From assembly GCA_021018995.1 (NCBI GenBank), contig CM037585.1:129390791-129454790 (forward strand): a DNA stretch of 64,000 nt, written 5' to 3'. Below, piece after piece: positions 33,435-45,617 of this stretch (the stretch's first letter is position 1; each line of letters begins with the position of its first letter). The notes under the pieces were generated by a model. It was given only the letters and a program-made list of their open reading frames with translations, was not told the origin of the DNA and ran no database searches. The DNA is from Chloranthus sessilifolius (Eukaryota; Streptophyta; Magnoliopsida; Chloranthales; Chloranthaceae). Position numbers and translations under genes: made by a program.

Positions 33435-34165
33435 AGAACGATCCAACATGCCAAACCCAAAACCGAATCATGCATATTAACGTGCACCCACAATGAGCGA
33501 AACGTGCCATCGATCATCAGTCATCAGTGTTCTTCAAGCTTGCTATCCCACCAAGAGAACCCAATTTGTGTGTATGTGCTTCACCTCATCGAACTTCTCG
33601 GTCGAGCCACTCCCATGCTTACTGGTCGAGTATCAATTCTTCCTTTTGTCGCCGTATCCCCTTACATCACCATGCACGAAGACATTTGCGAGTTCGCATC
33701 ATACAAGAATGTGTCCCTCATAATCATTCCGTATCACAAGCAAGTTACATATGATGGAGAGTTGGGAGCAGTTGACAATGCTCACCGGACTGTAAACCCG
33801 AATATTCTCTCTGAGGCTCCTTGTTCGGTCGGAGTACTTGTTCACCGTGGCGCCAGAGACTTCCAGTAGGAAAATAGGAGGAATATGGCCAGTGACCACA
33901 TTTTTTATAAAGAGGAGATCGTGAAAGATGTGGAGGCATTGTTTAGTGCAATTCGAGCGATGGATGGAAACTTCAATCTTTTCATCGTTGGGTGAAAGCA
34001 TGAGACTAGCTCATTGCTCACACAGGATGTGATGGAATGGAGGACGACCCACAGTTGGGAGTGATAGGAGACATGCTTGCCACAGTAGAATTTAAGGCCA
34101 CGACATCTGTGTTGGTCATGCAGCAACTTACCGAAGAAACAAAAGATACCAAGGTTTTAAAGTAG
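33435..34165 (+). pseudogene. CHX exon 3 pseudogene (duplicate of gene A exon 3)
   Basis: Starts inside the RRTIQHAKP block. The acceptor site and last membrane helix present at 25747-25860 are deleted, so it cannot be spliced as in gene A. Compared with gene A it has a short duplication ('atcatcagt' repeated near 33513) with a local frameshift, loss of about 30 codons after TPML, and a large internal deletion that fuses LVHRG to RDFQ and then a stop at 33867. Further frameshifts follow (for example before the DDPQLG equivalent at ~34040). The 168-codon open frame left is not a functional protein. No exons 1-2 accompany it. Confidence 0.93.
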
Positions 34166-35053
34166 AAGCAGTTACTATCTAATTGACCCATTTTGAGAAT
34201 TGTAATTTTTGGAGACGTTAGTTTTTTTGTTCTCTTTTTGTCTTTACCTCTTTGTCTCTCTTTTTGTGTTTAACTCTTTGCTAGGGAAATAAAGAAATCT
34301 ATTAATTAAGGTCCAACTACTTGCACCTCAAAACTGTTCCAGTGCAATTTACCACTTGAACTTCTACATTGCACTTCATGTCTGGTTGCAATAGAAAAAA
34401 AGATTGCACGCCTTCTTCTTCCTCCATGCTACCATTGCTATTGAAACTCAAAAATTCCATTAATCTCCCATTTTTTGTTTGGAATATATTTTTTTTCATG
34501 AATTCTAAAACCCATTTTTTTTATGCAAACCAATCTAAAGCCCTTTCTATGGATTCTAAAAACCCATTTATGTTTCTCTATAAAGTATAAACCCATTTAT
34601 ACATGGTTGATTATATATGACCAAATGGTCAATTCTATGATTCCATGATCAATTACATATAATCTAACGGTCAACATCAAGCAAGCCACCATAATTATAT
34701 CATCATATGATTAAATGATTGATTATATAGAATCGAGTGGTTGGGGAGCGAACAAAATTTATTTCATTTCTATGATGATAAATGATTTAAACGTAAACAA
34801 AGAGTCAGCATGATTGTGTGACCATGATCCAACGATCTATCATATATAATTCTGATAAAAAAAAAAATCTATCATAATTCAATAGTCAACATCAAGCCAT
34901 CAAAATCCAATAGTTCCATCTATTTGAATCAAACTTATCATACGTGATCCAATGGTTATGATCAAGCAACAACGATTGTACGCCATTATCCAATCATTTT
35001 GATCATAAATGATCCAATGATCAATTTTGACTTTAATTTAGTCAAGTCTAGGG
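34166..35053 (+). other. duplicated 3' flank, no gene
   Basis: Second copy of 26875-27760, with the same ATGATCCAATGGT-like short repeats. Confidence 0.6.
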
Positions 35054-35868
35054 TGTTGGTGTATTTTAAAATTTTAGTTTTCCTCTTGTTTTGCTACTAC
35101 TCAAGAGTAGCCTACTTATTTTACTCCCCACATTGGAAACCAACTAGAACTTGGTGTGCTATATATATAGTCTCTTACCTATTGGTTTTGAGTAATCACT
35201 AGAAATGGCCCACGCGCGCGCACGGGTCGGCCCAATCTGAGAGGGCTGATCCGAAAACCTATTAGCCGGGCGTGTGTGCACGCAGGAGGGGGATGCAAAT
35301 CCAGGATTTGGTGCCCAACTAGACAAAGGAAACTTTTGCCATTTTCAATTCAAAATCGTATTTAACTTTGACCATTCGTATTCTCCGTGATAAATGACTT
35401 TGCGCATGTTGTAATGCACATTAAACTTCGTGACCGCTTATTAAAAACGTTATTTAATTGTCATTAAATCTGAATGGTCGGATTTTGGCCTATAAAATGA
35501 CCTCTTTTGAAACCAGAACAGATCATTGAAAATTAAAATTTTCTCTTTATTTTTCTCTGGTTTATTATAAATTTTCTTGAGCAATTGATGGTGTGTGGTG
35601 TGAGATCTATCTTCTATGCTCGAGGGAAGATTTGAGGGTAGTGAGCTGCTGTATCCTGGAGGTGGCATGTTGTTAACCCTGTGCACCAGTGGATTAACCG
35701 AGGAGGTGCGAATCGCCTCAAAGAGAGCAACCTGGTCCGCGCCTCAGTTCACTTGTTCATCATCATCAGTGCAGTGATCAACGATTAATCACTGCATCCA
35801 CGTTTATCTTAGACACACCCAAGGTATAAGTTATGCTTTTTCCGCATATTATTATCTTGCAATCAACA
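35054..35868 (+). mobile_element. Copia 5' LTR
   Basis: 815 bp, TGTTGGTG...ATCAACA. It includes 'tgctatatatatagtc' (TATA-like, ~35157) and a GC-rich patch near 35210 (cacgcgcgcgcacgg). The start of gag follows 21 bp later; I could not match the few bases after CAACA to a known primer-binding site. Confidence 0.8.
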
Positions 35869-35889
35869 ATTTTAAGACGAGTTCCCATC

Positions 35890-38800
35890 ATGTCGCCCTC
35901 GGTTAGAGGAAAATTAAAGTTATCCGATACTGTTGCTCTTATCGAGCCGTTTAATGGCAACAATTTCAAGTGGTGGCAACAGAAGATGTTTCTTCTTAAC
36001 CACTCTCAAAGTTGCCTACGTTCTATCTGAACAAGCGAATGAAGAAAATGAACCGGCACGGTCCGCCACTATACCTGAGTGGGTAGCCGATGATTTCCTT
36101 TGCAAAGGGCATATATTGAGCGGTTTATCCAATCAGTTATATGACCTTTATTGTGATGAAGAATCCGCAATGTCTCTTTGGAAGGCGCTTGAGAACAAAT
36201 ACAAAGTTGGAGAGGATGGAGCTAAAAAATATGTCGAGTGAATTTTAAAAATTCCAAATGCTGGAAGAAAAATTGGTAGTTGTTCAGACACATGATCTAC
36301 ACTTAATTATTCACGAAATTTTGACTGAGGGCATGATGATTGATGAACGATTTCAAGTAGCTGCAATCATTGAAAAATTGTCGGCAACTTCGAAAGATTT
36401 TCGCAATTCCCTTAGACATTAGTCCAAGGAATTTTCAATGAAAAATTTGGTTGTGCGACTCCGAATCGAAGGGGAAGCAAGACTTCAAGACAGGGAAGAG
36501 CACAATCTCCACACTTTGAAAGTATATGCTGTCGATTCTATCGTGCAAGGCATAAAAAATCAAACCATTTGAAAATCAAGAAAAAACCATTAAAGAATAA
36601 AAAACCTTTTATAAATTACCAGAAAAGGAATGATGACTCGAAACCTAGCTGCTATGTGTGTGGAAAACCTGGAAATTTTGCACGGGATTGCAAATTTCAT
36701 AAGAAAAGGCCTGCTCCTCAGGCTAATCATGTGGACAAACCTCTGGTGGCCATGATTACTGAATTAAACGTCGTCGGTGCTAGCGAGGGGTGGTGGGCAG
36801 ACACGGGTGCGACGAGGCACGTCTGTTATGATAGGAACTAGTATAAATCCTATGAACCAGTAAAGGCCACCCAAGATGTTCAGATGAGTAATTCATCAAC
36901 ATCTAAGGTTGTTGGTATTGAGGGTGTTATTCTGAATTTCACCTCAGGGAGGTCCATAACTCATGAAGGATGTGCTACACATCCCTTAGATGTGGAAAAA
37001 TTTGGTATCAGGTTTTCTACACAATAAGGTCCGTTTCAAACAAGTCATTGAATCTGATCAGTACGTTATTTCTAAGAATGAGAAATTTGTGGGTATGCAT
37101 CTTGTGGATGTTTAAACTGAATGTTGAAACCAATAAAGTCTCTACTTCTGTTTATATTGTTTCTTTTTTGAATGTTTGACATGGTAGATTGTATCATGTG
37201 AATCATAAATATGTGATACGAATGAGCAGATTAAACATTATACCTGCCTTATCTGACACTAATTTTGATAAGTGCATTTTCTGTAGTCAATCTAAAATAA
37301 CAAGAAAACCTTTCCATTATGTAGAAAGAAATTATGAAATTCTAGAATCCTTACTTATATTTCTGATCTTAAGGATACCATGACTAGAGGAAATAAAAAA
37401 TATTTTATTACCTTTATCGATAATAAATCTAGATATGCCTATGTGTACCTTATTAGATCTAAAGATGACGCTTTAAATATGTTTAAAAGTTAAAACATAT
37501 AACTTAGAAGTAGAAAATCAATTAAATGTTAAAATTAAAATGCTTTGGAGTGATCGAGGAGGAGAATATACGTCTAATGACTTTAGCTCCTTCTGTGAGT
37601 CGCATGGAATTATTCACCAAGTGACTGCTCCCTATACCCCTCAGCAAAATGGTATTGCTGAGAGGAAAAATAAAATTTTTATTGAAATGGTGAATGCCCT
37701 GTTATGTAGTTTGGGATTACCCTTTAATTTGTGGGGAGAAGCCCTATTAACAGGATGTTGTATCTTAAATAGGGTGCCTAGTAAGAATTCTTCTTATTCT
37801 CGTTATGAGATTTAGAAGGGAATAAAACCCAAGTTAAATTACATTAGAATGTGGGGATGCTTAGCCTATGTGAGACTTACAGATCCTAAAATTAATAAAT
37901 TGGGACCCAGAACCACTAAATGTGTATTTGTTGGATATGCAATAAGCAGTAAAGCCTATTGATTCCTGGATATTGAAAATAATGTAATTATTGAATCTAG
38001 GGAAGCCGAATTTTTGGAAAATATATTCCTTCTAATTCTACTCCATCTAGAGGCTCCTTACCTCAAAATGAGAATGATACTAGTTCCACTGAACCTAGAG
38101 GTATTGTATCTGAGAAGATAAATGAGTCAGAATTTGAACCTAGAAGTAAAATGATGAAATTTAATAAAGATTTTGATCCTGACTTTTATACCTTTCTAGT
38201 TGAATCAGATCCATCTTCTTTAAAAGAAGCTCTTTTTTCTCATGATGCTTCTTTTTGGAGAGAAGTTATCAATAACGAGATGGACTCTATCAGGTCTAAC
38301 CACACTTGGACCTTAGTAGATCCTCCACTCGATACTAAAACAATAGGATGTAAATGGATCTTCAAAAATAAATTACTCGTAGATGGCTCCATTGATATAT
38401 ACAAAGCCAGATTAGTGGCTAAGGGCAACAAAAAGAAGGAAAATATTTCTTTGACACATGCTCTCCTGTATCTAGGATCACATCTATTTGTGTTTTGATT
38501 GCCATCGCATCTTTACAAAATCTTGTAATTCATCAAATGGATGTTAAAACTGTCTTTGTAAATGGAGATTCGAAAGAAGAAATATATATGGATCAACCTG
38601 AAGGTTTCATACTTCCAGGTCAATCGCATAAGGTTTGCAGACTTGCGATATCGTTGTATGGTCTTAAACAAGCTCCCAAATAGTGGCATGAAAATTTTGA
38701 CGATGTGTTAACGTCAAATGAATATAATATTAATGAGAGTGATAAGTGTGTATATTTTAAATTCAGTGAAAATTGTGGAGTCATCATATGCTTGTATGTT

Positions 38801-39715
38801 GATGACTTACTAATCTTTGATACAAGTTTAGATATTGTTATTGCTACCAAACAATTTTTGTCAACACAATTTGATATGAAAGACCTTAGGGAGGCAAACG
38901 TCATTCTCGAAATCAAAACTATCCGTAGAGATGATGGCATAACACTTTCTCAATCTCATTATATTGAAAAGATGTTAATGAAGTATACTCACTTTAATTG
39001 TAAACCCGTGTACACTCCTTACGATGCTAGCGTACATTTATTTCCCAATACAGGTAATAGTGTAAATCAAAATGAATATTCTAGTGTTATAGGCAGCTTA
39101 ATGAATGCTATGAACTACACTTGTCCCGACATTGCATATGTCGTCGGGAAGCTTAGCCAATTCACTAATAATCCAAGTGATGGGCATTGGACAGCTATTC
39201 GAAGGGCTCTTAAATATTTAAAAAGAGCTATATATTATGGTTTGCACTTTCACAGATACCCAGCTGTTTTAGAAGGGTATAGTGATGTTGATTGAAATTC
39301 AATCTCCAATCAATCTTTGGCTAGAAGTAGTTATATTTTCTCCCGTGGTGGAGGAGCTATTTCTTGGAAATCAAAGAAACAATCAATTATTTGTAACTCC
39401 ACAATGGAATCAGAACTGATTGCTTTAGCCTTGGCAGGAGAAGAAGTCGAATGGCTTCAAAATTTCTTATATGATATTCCTTTATGGATTAAGTCAGGTC
39501 ATGCAGTTAAAATCAATTGCGATTGTAATGCTGCAATTCTGAGAGCAAATAACAACCAATATAATGGTAAGTCTAGACAAATACGCCGAAAACATGCATG
39601 TTTGAGAGTTCTCCTAAGAGATAGAGTAATATCCATTAACGAAATCAGATCACCTAAGAATCTGGCTGACCCCTTTACTAAAGGCCTTGCAAGGGAAAAA
39701 TATGGAGCACATTGA
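35890..39715 (+). pseudogene. Copia gag-pol polyprotein, multiply frame-shifted
   Basis: Domain order is that of Ty1/Copia. Gag runs from ATG 35890 (NNFKWWQQKM, LWKALENKYKVGE). The zinc knuckle is CYVCGKPGNFARDC at ~36649. The protease motif WWADTGATRHVC lies at ~36790. The integrase zinc region (CIFCSQSKITRKPF) is at ~37270, and the integrase core has FITFIDNKSRYAY (~37405), WSDRGGEYTSNDF (~37543) and PQQNGIAERKNK (~37640). Reverse transcriptase is at 38235-38940 (KARLVAKG; catalytic LYVDDLLIF at ~38794). RNase H is at ~39085-39600, ending PFTKGLAREKYGAH. At least eight stops or frameshifts break it (e.g. 36239, 36839, 37381, 37813, 38496, 38681, 39293). It makes no intact enzyme. Confidence 0.92.
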
Positions 39716-40290
39716 TAGGGATGGGACTTAAGCCAATTGAAAAATAAATTGCCCGTAATGGTCACCTGACCTGAGGACTGGAGATCCCAAGTATCAGGTT
39801 CAATAGGAAAACAAGTTACTGAGTAAACTGAGGAGATGCACTATATTTAGGAAAATATAATTAACCAAGTCCCTTCCTATGGTGTGGATAGTGTATGAAA
39901 TATGTGATAATGGAGGTTGAGGACTTCCTTTCAATGAATTCTATAACTCTTTTTGAGTGAGGTGTATAATCACATAGACACTCTTGATAGACTCACCTAC
40001 TTGAGTGTGGAAGTGGGGACGCCTCCCATGAGAATTTGGTTAATTCTCTAGAGCACTCATTAAACTGGGATATCAGCATATGGCCGTAAAGTGCTGGCTT
40101 CAAACACCTGTAGACACCGTGAAATTTTGTGTTGGACATGAATTTGGCTATCAAAGGAATCTAGTTTTGCAAGAATGTCAGTCACTAGAACTCCTAGCAA
40201 AACAAGTGTCCTAAACTATGTAAATGTTCAAGTCTACTAGACACCTTTACTTGAGCATGAATGTTCAAGTTTGCTCAGAATGTTTTCAAT

Positions 40291-40305
40291 AAAATAGGGG
40301 GCAAT
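40291..40305 (+). other. Copia polypurine tract
   Basis: AAAATAGGGGGCAAT immediately precedes the TGTTG start of the 3' LTR, the expected place for the plus-strand primer. Confidence 0.75.
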
Positions 40306-40356
40306 TGTTGCTGTATTTTAAAATTTTCCTCTTGTTTTGTTACTACTCAAGAGTAC
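40306..40356 (+). mobile_element. Copia 3' LTR, piece 1
   Basis: TGTTGCTGTATTTTAAAATT onward, the first 51 bp of the LTR, ending at the Gypsy target AGTAC. Confidence 0.88.
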
Positions 40357-41448
40357 TGATGCGAATTTTAGATCCACTTGTTTGCATCGTAGTCGGATAA
40401 AGAGGAGATGTCAAAATAGAAAGTGGACCCATGAATGGGTTTTTAAAAAAAGGCCCGTTAAAGACCCGTTTGATCAGAAAGAAGAAAATCCAAAATTTAT
40501 TAGGGTTTTTAACTTTTAATCCCATCACTTTTATGTTTGACCTATTTTGAAGTGTCAAACGAAGTCGGATTGATACGAAATTGATCATATTTGAAAGCTT
40601 ATCGAAGTAGCTTTCCAACGAGGCAAAATTTGAGCAATTTCGACAAGTATTGAAGAAGTTATAGTCAGTTTTCAGAGGCTGCACATAAAGTGACGAATTT
40701 CAAGAATCCTAATTGAATTAGAATTAGTTTCTTTTATTATTTTATTTTAGAAAGTAAGAGTTGTTTCTTTTATTAGAAATAAGATTAGTTTCCTTATTGT
40801 TTAGGACTTTATTGTTTTAGAAGAATTAGGATATTTCTTTTATTTGAATTAGGAATTAGAGTTATACTAGGATTTCTAATTTTATGCATTGGTTGGCCTA
40901 TTTAAAAAGGCCTGTAAACACTTTTATTAGAACTTTTTAGTTAATGAAAATTGCTTATGCATAATTGAGAGTTTTTAACTTTCGTAAGGGTGTGATTCTC
41001 TCAAAACGGAGAGCGACTCTTCGATTCCCGCTTGCGGTTTGGTGTAAGGCCAACTCTTCTTCTCTATCTTTTTTAGATCTACGGTTTGCGTAAGTAGCGT
41101 AATCCTAATTATTTTATTGATCTCATAAAAGCCCTAAATCAATACTTTGTTTATCATTAATTTTATTAGCCTTTTATTTTCGTTTGGTATCGAGAGAGTC
41201 CGCTTGCGAGTTCGTTCGACGCCCTAAAACTATCAGAGATCTAGCCGTTCATAAAAACCCTAGTCTTCTAGATCCGCGATAGGGAACGTACATAAAAGTA
41301 ACACTATTTTGGGCTGAAATTAAATCACCTAATTGAATTTCTAGAATTTTCGTGATAATTTGTTATGAGAATTTGTTATTTTAATTGATTAAATTAATTT
41401 TAATCCTAATCTCAGCCCTAGCATTGCATTTAGTAAGTTCCCGCATCA
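40357..41448 (+). mobile_element. Gypsy 5' LTR
   Basis: 1092 bp, TGATGCG...CGCATCA; nearly the same sequence as 43941-45034. Confidence 0.93.
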
Positions 41449-41451
41449 AAT

Positions 41452-41463
41452 TGGTATCAGAGC
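41452..41463 (+). other. Gypsy primer-binding site
   Basis: TGGTATCAGAGC, complementary to the 3' end of initiator tRNA-Met, 3 bp after the 5' LTR. Confidence 0.92.
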
Positions 41464-41860
41464 ATCAGTTTAGTTTTAGGGTTTTAGTGTTCATATAAGT
41501 TTTAGCGTTTTTTTTTTTTTTGTTAAAAAAAAAAAAAAAAAATCAGAAAATGTCTAGCGTTTGTCTGAAAATTTTCGTCTGGCTTTTGTCTGAAAATTTT
41601 TGTCTGTAATTTTCGTCTGGATTTTGTCTGAAAATTTTTGTCTAGCTTTTGGCTGCATTTAAAAAATATATATATTTTTTAAAGCTTTTGTCTAAGTTTT
41701 TTTTTTTTGTCTAACTTTTGTCTTACATCACTTAATTTCATAATTGCATGTCATTTCAATCTTATTGCATTTTATTTCATTAGTGTGCACGTCTAGTGTT
41801 TGACAAAAGTCCTCATCCATTGTTGGTTCATAGTGTCTTTTTTAGTATTGTGTCTGAGTT
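41464..41860 (+). other. Gypsy untranslated leader
   Basis: T-rich, with T-run/A-run at 41510-41541 and repeated 'tttgtctgaaaatttt' phrases (~41560-41710). No gene. Confidence 0.6.
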
Positions 41861-42817
41861 GTGTTTGTGTCAAGCATCATGTATGAGTCACTTACATGTC
41901 AACGTGACTTCCTTACTCGTCATGAAAGGGTACTAGCCAAACAAGAAAATCGCTACACTCCAAATTTTTGGCAAAGTCTCAAAAATCGTGATGAAACTAG
42001 AGTTAGGGGATACCCTCATCATCGTGAACCTGAGTATGACTCAGCCGAGAAGTTTCACAAATCTATTCGAGATGAGGTTCCAATTTTTGAGGGATGGATG
42101 AATCCCAAAACCTTCGTGGAGTGGTTGTCTAGTGTAGAGGAATATTTTGATTGGAATGACATACCAAAGGAGTACAAAATTAGGCTAGCAAAAACAAAGT
42201 TGGAGGGTAATGCCAAAAATTTTTAGACTCGCGTAGAACATCGTATTGAATCTCTTCGAAATAAACACATCTCCACATGAGAGGACATGAAGGTGAGACT
42301 TATTGAAAAGTATGTTCCTTTAACACACCGTCACCTTCTTCAGAGTTTAAAAACCAAGACGGATAAGTGTCCTGATTGCCTTAAGTGTCAAGGGTTTAGA
42401 CACTTTGCATACCAATGCCCCACAAAATTTCCCACTCAAAATTTATTGACTAAAAGAGTGAGTCTAAAAGAGCCGGAAAATACCGTGCTGAGTGAAGAGG
42501 AGATAGAAGAAGTGTACGACACTAGTACCGTGCTGAGTGAAGAGGAGATAGAAGAAACTAATGAAAGTCTAATTTGTGTTAAAGAGACTTCTATTTCCCT
42601 TATGAATAATGATGTTGAATCACCCACACGTGAACCATTCGAGCCATTTGCCTATGAGTCATTAGTACCCGTACAGTTGGGCGCACACAACTTGTTGGTG
42701 CCCATTGGGTCGAATACATGTGAGTCCATCGAACTTGGTACACAAAAATCATTAGTGTCAATTGAATCGAGTACTTCAGAGTCTTTGGTTTGGTTGAAGC
42801 GAGTACACACGAGTTAA
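41861..42817 (+). pseudogene. Gypsy gag with zinc knuckle, broken
   Basis: 41861-42226 encodes a Ty3/Gypsy gag core (VPIFEGWMNPKTFVEWLSSV, EYFDWNDIPKEYKIRLAKTK) that stops in frame at 42224. 42287-42817 continues with the C-X2-C-X4-H-X4-C knuckle CLKCQGFRHFAYQC at ~42380. A glutamate-rich segment follows in which TVLSEEEIEE occurs twice, then loose repeats around ESLV/PIGS. One stop between the two parts (about 20 codons after the core) prevents a single product, although a read-through product would be possible. Confidence 0.85.
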
Positions 42818-42951
42818 TTGAGTCGAGTGTAGATGCACGTACACCTTTTTTAGGCCCAACAACAAATCCTTTAGACTCATTCCTGAATGGCCATCCACCT
42901 GAGCCCAATCCTATCTACTCATTGATTTCCAAATACCCGCCTGAATAATAT

Positions 42952-43734
42952 GTGAAGAGGTTAGATGGAAAATTTTTGGGAGATCCATATTTTGTTACTA
43001 AGGTAAAGAGACACCAAGCATATCGAGAGTATCTTCTTAAGTGGAAAGGTAAATCGAAAATTGACAACACTTGGACTGCAAGGAGAACGCAATTTGATAA
43101 ATATCAGGCATACCTCATCCAGTGGAAGGGTAAGTCGAATACTAGCACACACATAGATTTTCTCCCAATGTCCATTCATCAAAGGTCATCAGAGTCTGCA
43201 TCCACTTTTCCATATCACATTCATGAGTTGCATGCTGAGATGAAGAAAAGAATTAATTTAAAGAATGAAAAATACAAGTTCTCTGCAGATTCTCATAGAC
43301 GGTTCAAAGAATTCCAAGAGAGTGATTTTGTGATGGTTCGAAATAGACCCAAGCGATTCCTGCAAGGAGTTGCAAAGAAGTTACGAGCTCGTAGTGCTGG
43401 ACCCTATCAGATCTTGAAGCGTGTCGGTTCTAATGCTTACATCTTAGATCTTCCTCCGGAATTGGGGATTAGCACGACTTTTAATGTGGAGGACCTTGTT
43501 CCATTCCATGGCCCTTCAACCATCCCTGCCAACCCCTTTGAGCCTTCTACATCCGATGATCCAATTATTTCCCTTCCTACACCATTACCCTCACCTACTT
43601 GGCAAATTCGTGAGATCATCGAAGATGTGTTGGAAGATCAGATTGTGTCCACCAACCACGGGGGACTTCAGAAGTACTTGGTCAAGTGGAAGAACAAGGC
43701 CGACACAGAAAATACTTGGATTACACGGGAGTAA
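42952..43734 (+). CDS. integrase C-terminal region with reiterated chromodomain-like modules
   Basis: A 260-codon open frame. Residues ~13-35 (YFVTKVKRHQAYREYLLKWK) and ~50-61 (YQAYLIQWKGKS) read as one full and one partial chromodomain-like module. Residues ~80-170 match the chromovirus integrase C-terminus (YHIHELHAEMKKRI, FVMVRNRPKRF, GPYQILKRVGSNAYILDLP, FNVEDLVPFHG). Residues ~207-260 are the usual terminal chromodomain (IREIIEDVLEDQI ... YLVKWKNKADTENTWITRE), stopping one codon later at 43732. Chromodomains steer integration toward histone-marked chromatin. Here the catalytic integrase core is gone and extra modules sit in front. Whether it is translated is unknown, as no start context is obvious. 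Confidence 0.75.
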   Translation: MKRLDGKFLGDPYFVTKVKRHQAYREYLLKWKGKSKIDNTWTARRTQFDKYQAYLIQWKGKSNTSTHIDFLPMSIHQRSSESASTFPYHIHELHAEMKKRINLKNEKYKFSADSHRRFKEFQESDFVMVRNRPKRFLQGVAKKLRARSAGPYQILKRVGSNAYILDLPPELGISTTFNVEDLVPFHGPSTIPANPFEPSTSDDPIISLPTPLPSPTWQIREIIEDVLEDQIVSTNHGGLQKYLVKWKNKADTENTWITRE

Positions 43735-43940
43735 TTTCAACTGTTTGATCCGGATCTTTTGGACCATTATCACAGCCAGCATTCATCGGGGATGAATCCG
43801 TCTAACCCGGGGAGAGTTGATGGGGACGTCCGATTCAAGCCGTTTCTGATCGAGGTTCCCTATATATTGTCTGTGATCGCGACCGTGAAAATCCATGCCA
43901 ACCAAAGTTCGAGGTCGAACTTTTTCAAAGTAGAGAGGAT

Positions 43941-45034
43941 TGATACGAATTTTAGATCCACCTGTTTGAATCGTCGTCGGATAAAGAGGAGATGTCAAAA
44001 TAGAAAGTGGACCCATGAATGGGTTTTTAAAAAAGGGCCCGTTAAAGACCCGTTTGATCAAAAAGAAGAAAATTCAAAATTTATTAGGGTTTTTAACTTT
44101 TAATCCCGTCACTTTTATGTTTGGTCTATTTTGAAGTGTCAAACGAAGTCGGATTGATACGAAATTGATCATATTTGAAAGCTTATCGAAGTAGCTTTCC
44201 AACGAGCCAAAATTTGAGCAATTCCGACAAGTATTGAAGAAGTTATGGTCAGTTTTCAGAGGCTGCACATAAAGTGACGAATTTCAAGAATCCTAATTGA
44301 ATTAGGATTAGTTTATTTTATTATTTTATTTTAGAAAGTAAGAGTTGTTTCTTTTATTAGAAATAAGATTAGTTTCCTTATTGTTTAGAACTTTATTGTT
44401 TTAGAAGAATTAGGATATTTCTTTTATTTGAATTAGGAATTAGAGTTATACTAGGATTTCTAATTTTATGCATTAGTTGGCCTATGTAAAGGCTTGTGAA
44501 CACTTCTATTAGAACTTTTTGGTTAATGAAAATTGCTTATACAAAATTGAGAATTTTTAACTTTCGTGAGGGTGTGATTCTCTCAAAACGGAGAGCGATT
44601 CTTCGATTCCCACTTGCGGTTTGGTGCGAGGCCAACTCTTCTTCCATCTCTATCTTCTTTAGATCTACGGTTTGCGTAAGTAGCGTAATCCTAATTATTT
44701 TATTGATCTCATAAAAGCCTTAAATCAATATTTTGTTTATCATTAATTTTATTAGCCTTTTATTTTCGTTTGGTATCGAGAGAGTCTGCTTGCGAGTTCG
44801 TTCGACGCCCTAAAACTATCGGAGATCTAGCCGTTCATAAGAACCCTAGTCTTCTAGATCCGCGATAGGGAACGTACACGAAAGTAACACTATTTTGGGC
44901 CGAAATTAAATCATCTAATTGAATTTCTAGAATTTTCGTGATAATTTGTTATGAGAATTTGTTATTTTAATTGATTAAATTAATTTTAATCCTAATCTCA
45001 ACCCTAGCATTGCATTTAGTAAGTTCCCGCATCA
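43941..45034 (+). mobile_element. Gypsy 3' LTR
   Basis: 1094 bp, preceded by purine-rich 'aaagtagagaggat', a plausible polypurine tract. Differences from the 5' LTR are concentrated in the first ~200 bp. Confidence 0.93.
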
Positions 45035-45617
45035 AGTACCTACTTATTTCAGTCCCACATTGGAGACCAACTAGAACTTGGTGTGCTATATATATATAGT
45101 CCCTCACCTATTTGTTTTGAGTAATCACTAGAGATGACCCATGCACGTGCACGGGTCAGCCCAACCTGGGAGGGCTGATCCGAAAACATATTAACCGGGC
45201 GTGTGCGCAAGCACGCACGTGCCTACGCGTGTTGCGCGCGCAGGGGGGAGGTGCAAATCCAGGATTTGGTGCCCAACTATACTAAGGAACTTTTGCCACT
45301 TTTGAATTTTCAATTCAAAATCATACCGTATTTGATTTTGACCGTTCGTATTCTCCATGATAAATGACTCTGCGCATATTGACCGTCTTTATTAAAAACA
45401 TTATTTAATTGTCTTAAATCCAAACGATCGGATTTTGGCTAATAAAATGACCTCTTCTGCAACCAAAATAGATCATCGAAAAATAAAATTCTCTTTATTT
45501 TTCTTTGTTTTATTTTTTGTTTTCTTAAGCAATCAACGGTGTGTGGTGTGAGATCTGCCCTCTGCGCTCGAGGGAAAATTCGAGGATAGCGAGTTGTTGT
45601 ATCCTGGAGGCGGCGTG
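45035..45617 (+). mobile_element. Copia 3' LTR, piece 2
   Basis: Resumes at AGTAC then 'ctacttatttcagtccc' and follows the 5' LTR to 'tcctggaggcggcgtg', where the hAT-like element enters. Confidence 0.88.

Larger units (their letters stand above)
32209..36418 (+). repeat. tandem duplication, second copy
   Basis: Collinear with 24217-29240 but without the MITE at 25326, the fold-back at 28935 and the Harbinger-like element. It carries deletions in CHX exon 3. From the gag region onward the Copia continues uninterrupted, so this copy holds the original Copia body. Confidence 0.9.
40357..45034 (+). mobile_element. non-autonomous chromodomain Gypsy LTR retrotransposon
   Basis: A complete 4678 bp insertion. 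Its LTRs of 1092 and 1094 bp are about 95% identical by eye, begin TGATGCG/TGATACG and end CGCATCA. It is flanked by a perfect 5-bp duplication AGTAC (40352-40356, 45035-45039). The tRNA-Met type primer-binding site TGGTATCAGAGC is at 41452. The 2.5 kb interior has gag, a zinc knuckle, an integrase C-terminus and chromodomains, but no protease, reverse transcriptase or RNase H. It must therefore have been moved by enzymes from another element. Confidence 0.95.

Noticed and set aside
33363..33869. 168-codon open frame as a functional CHX gene
   Set aside because: It lacks exons 1-2, the exon 3 acceptor and last helix, and has internal deletions and a stop relative to gene A.
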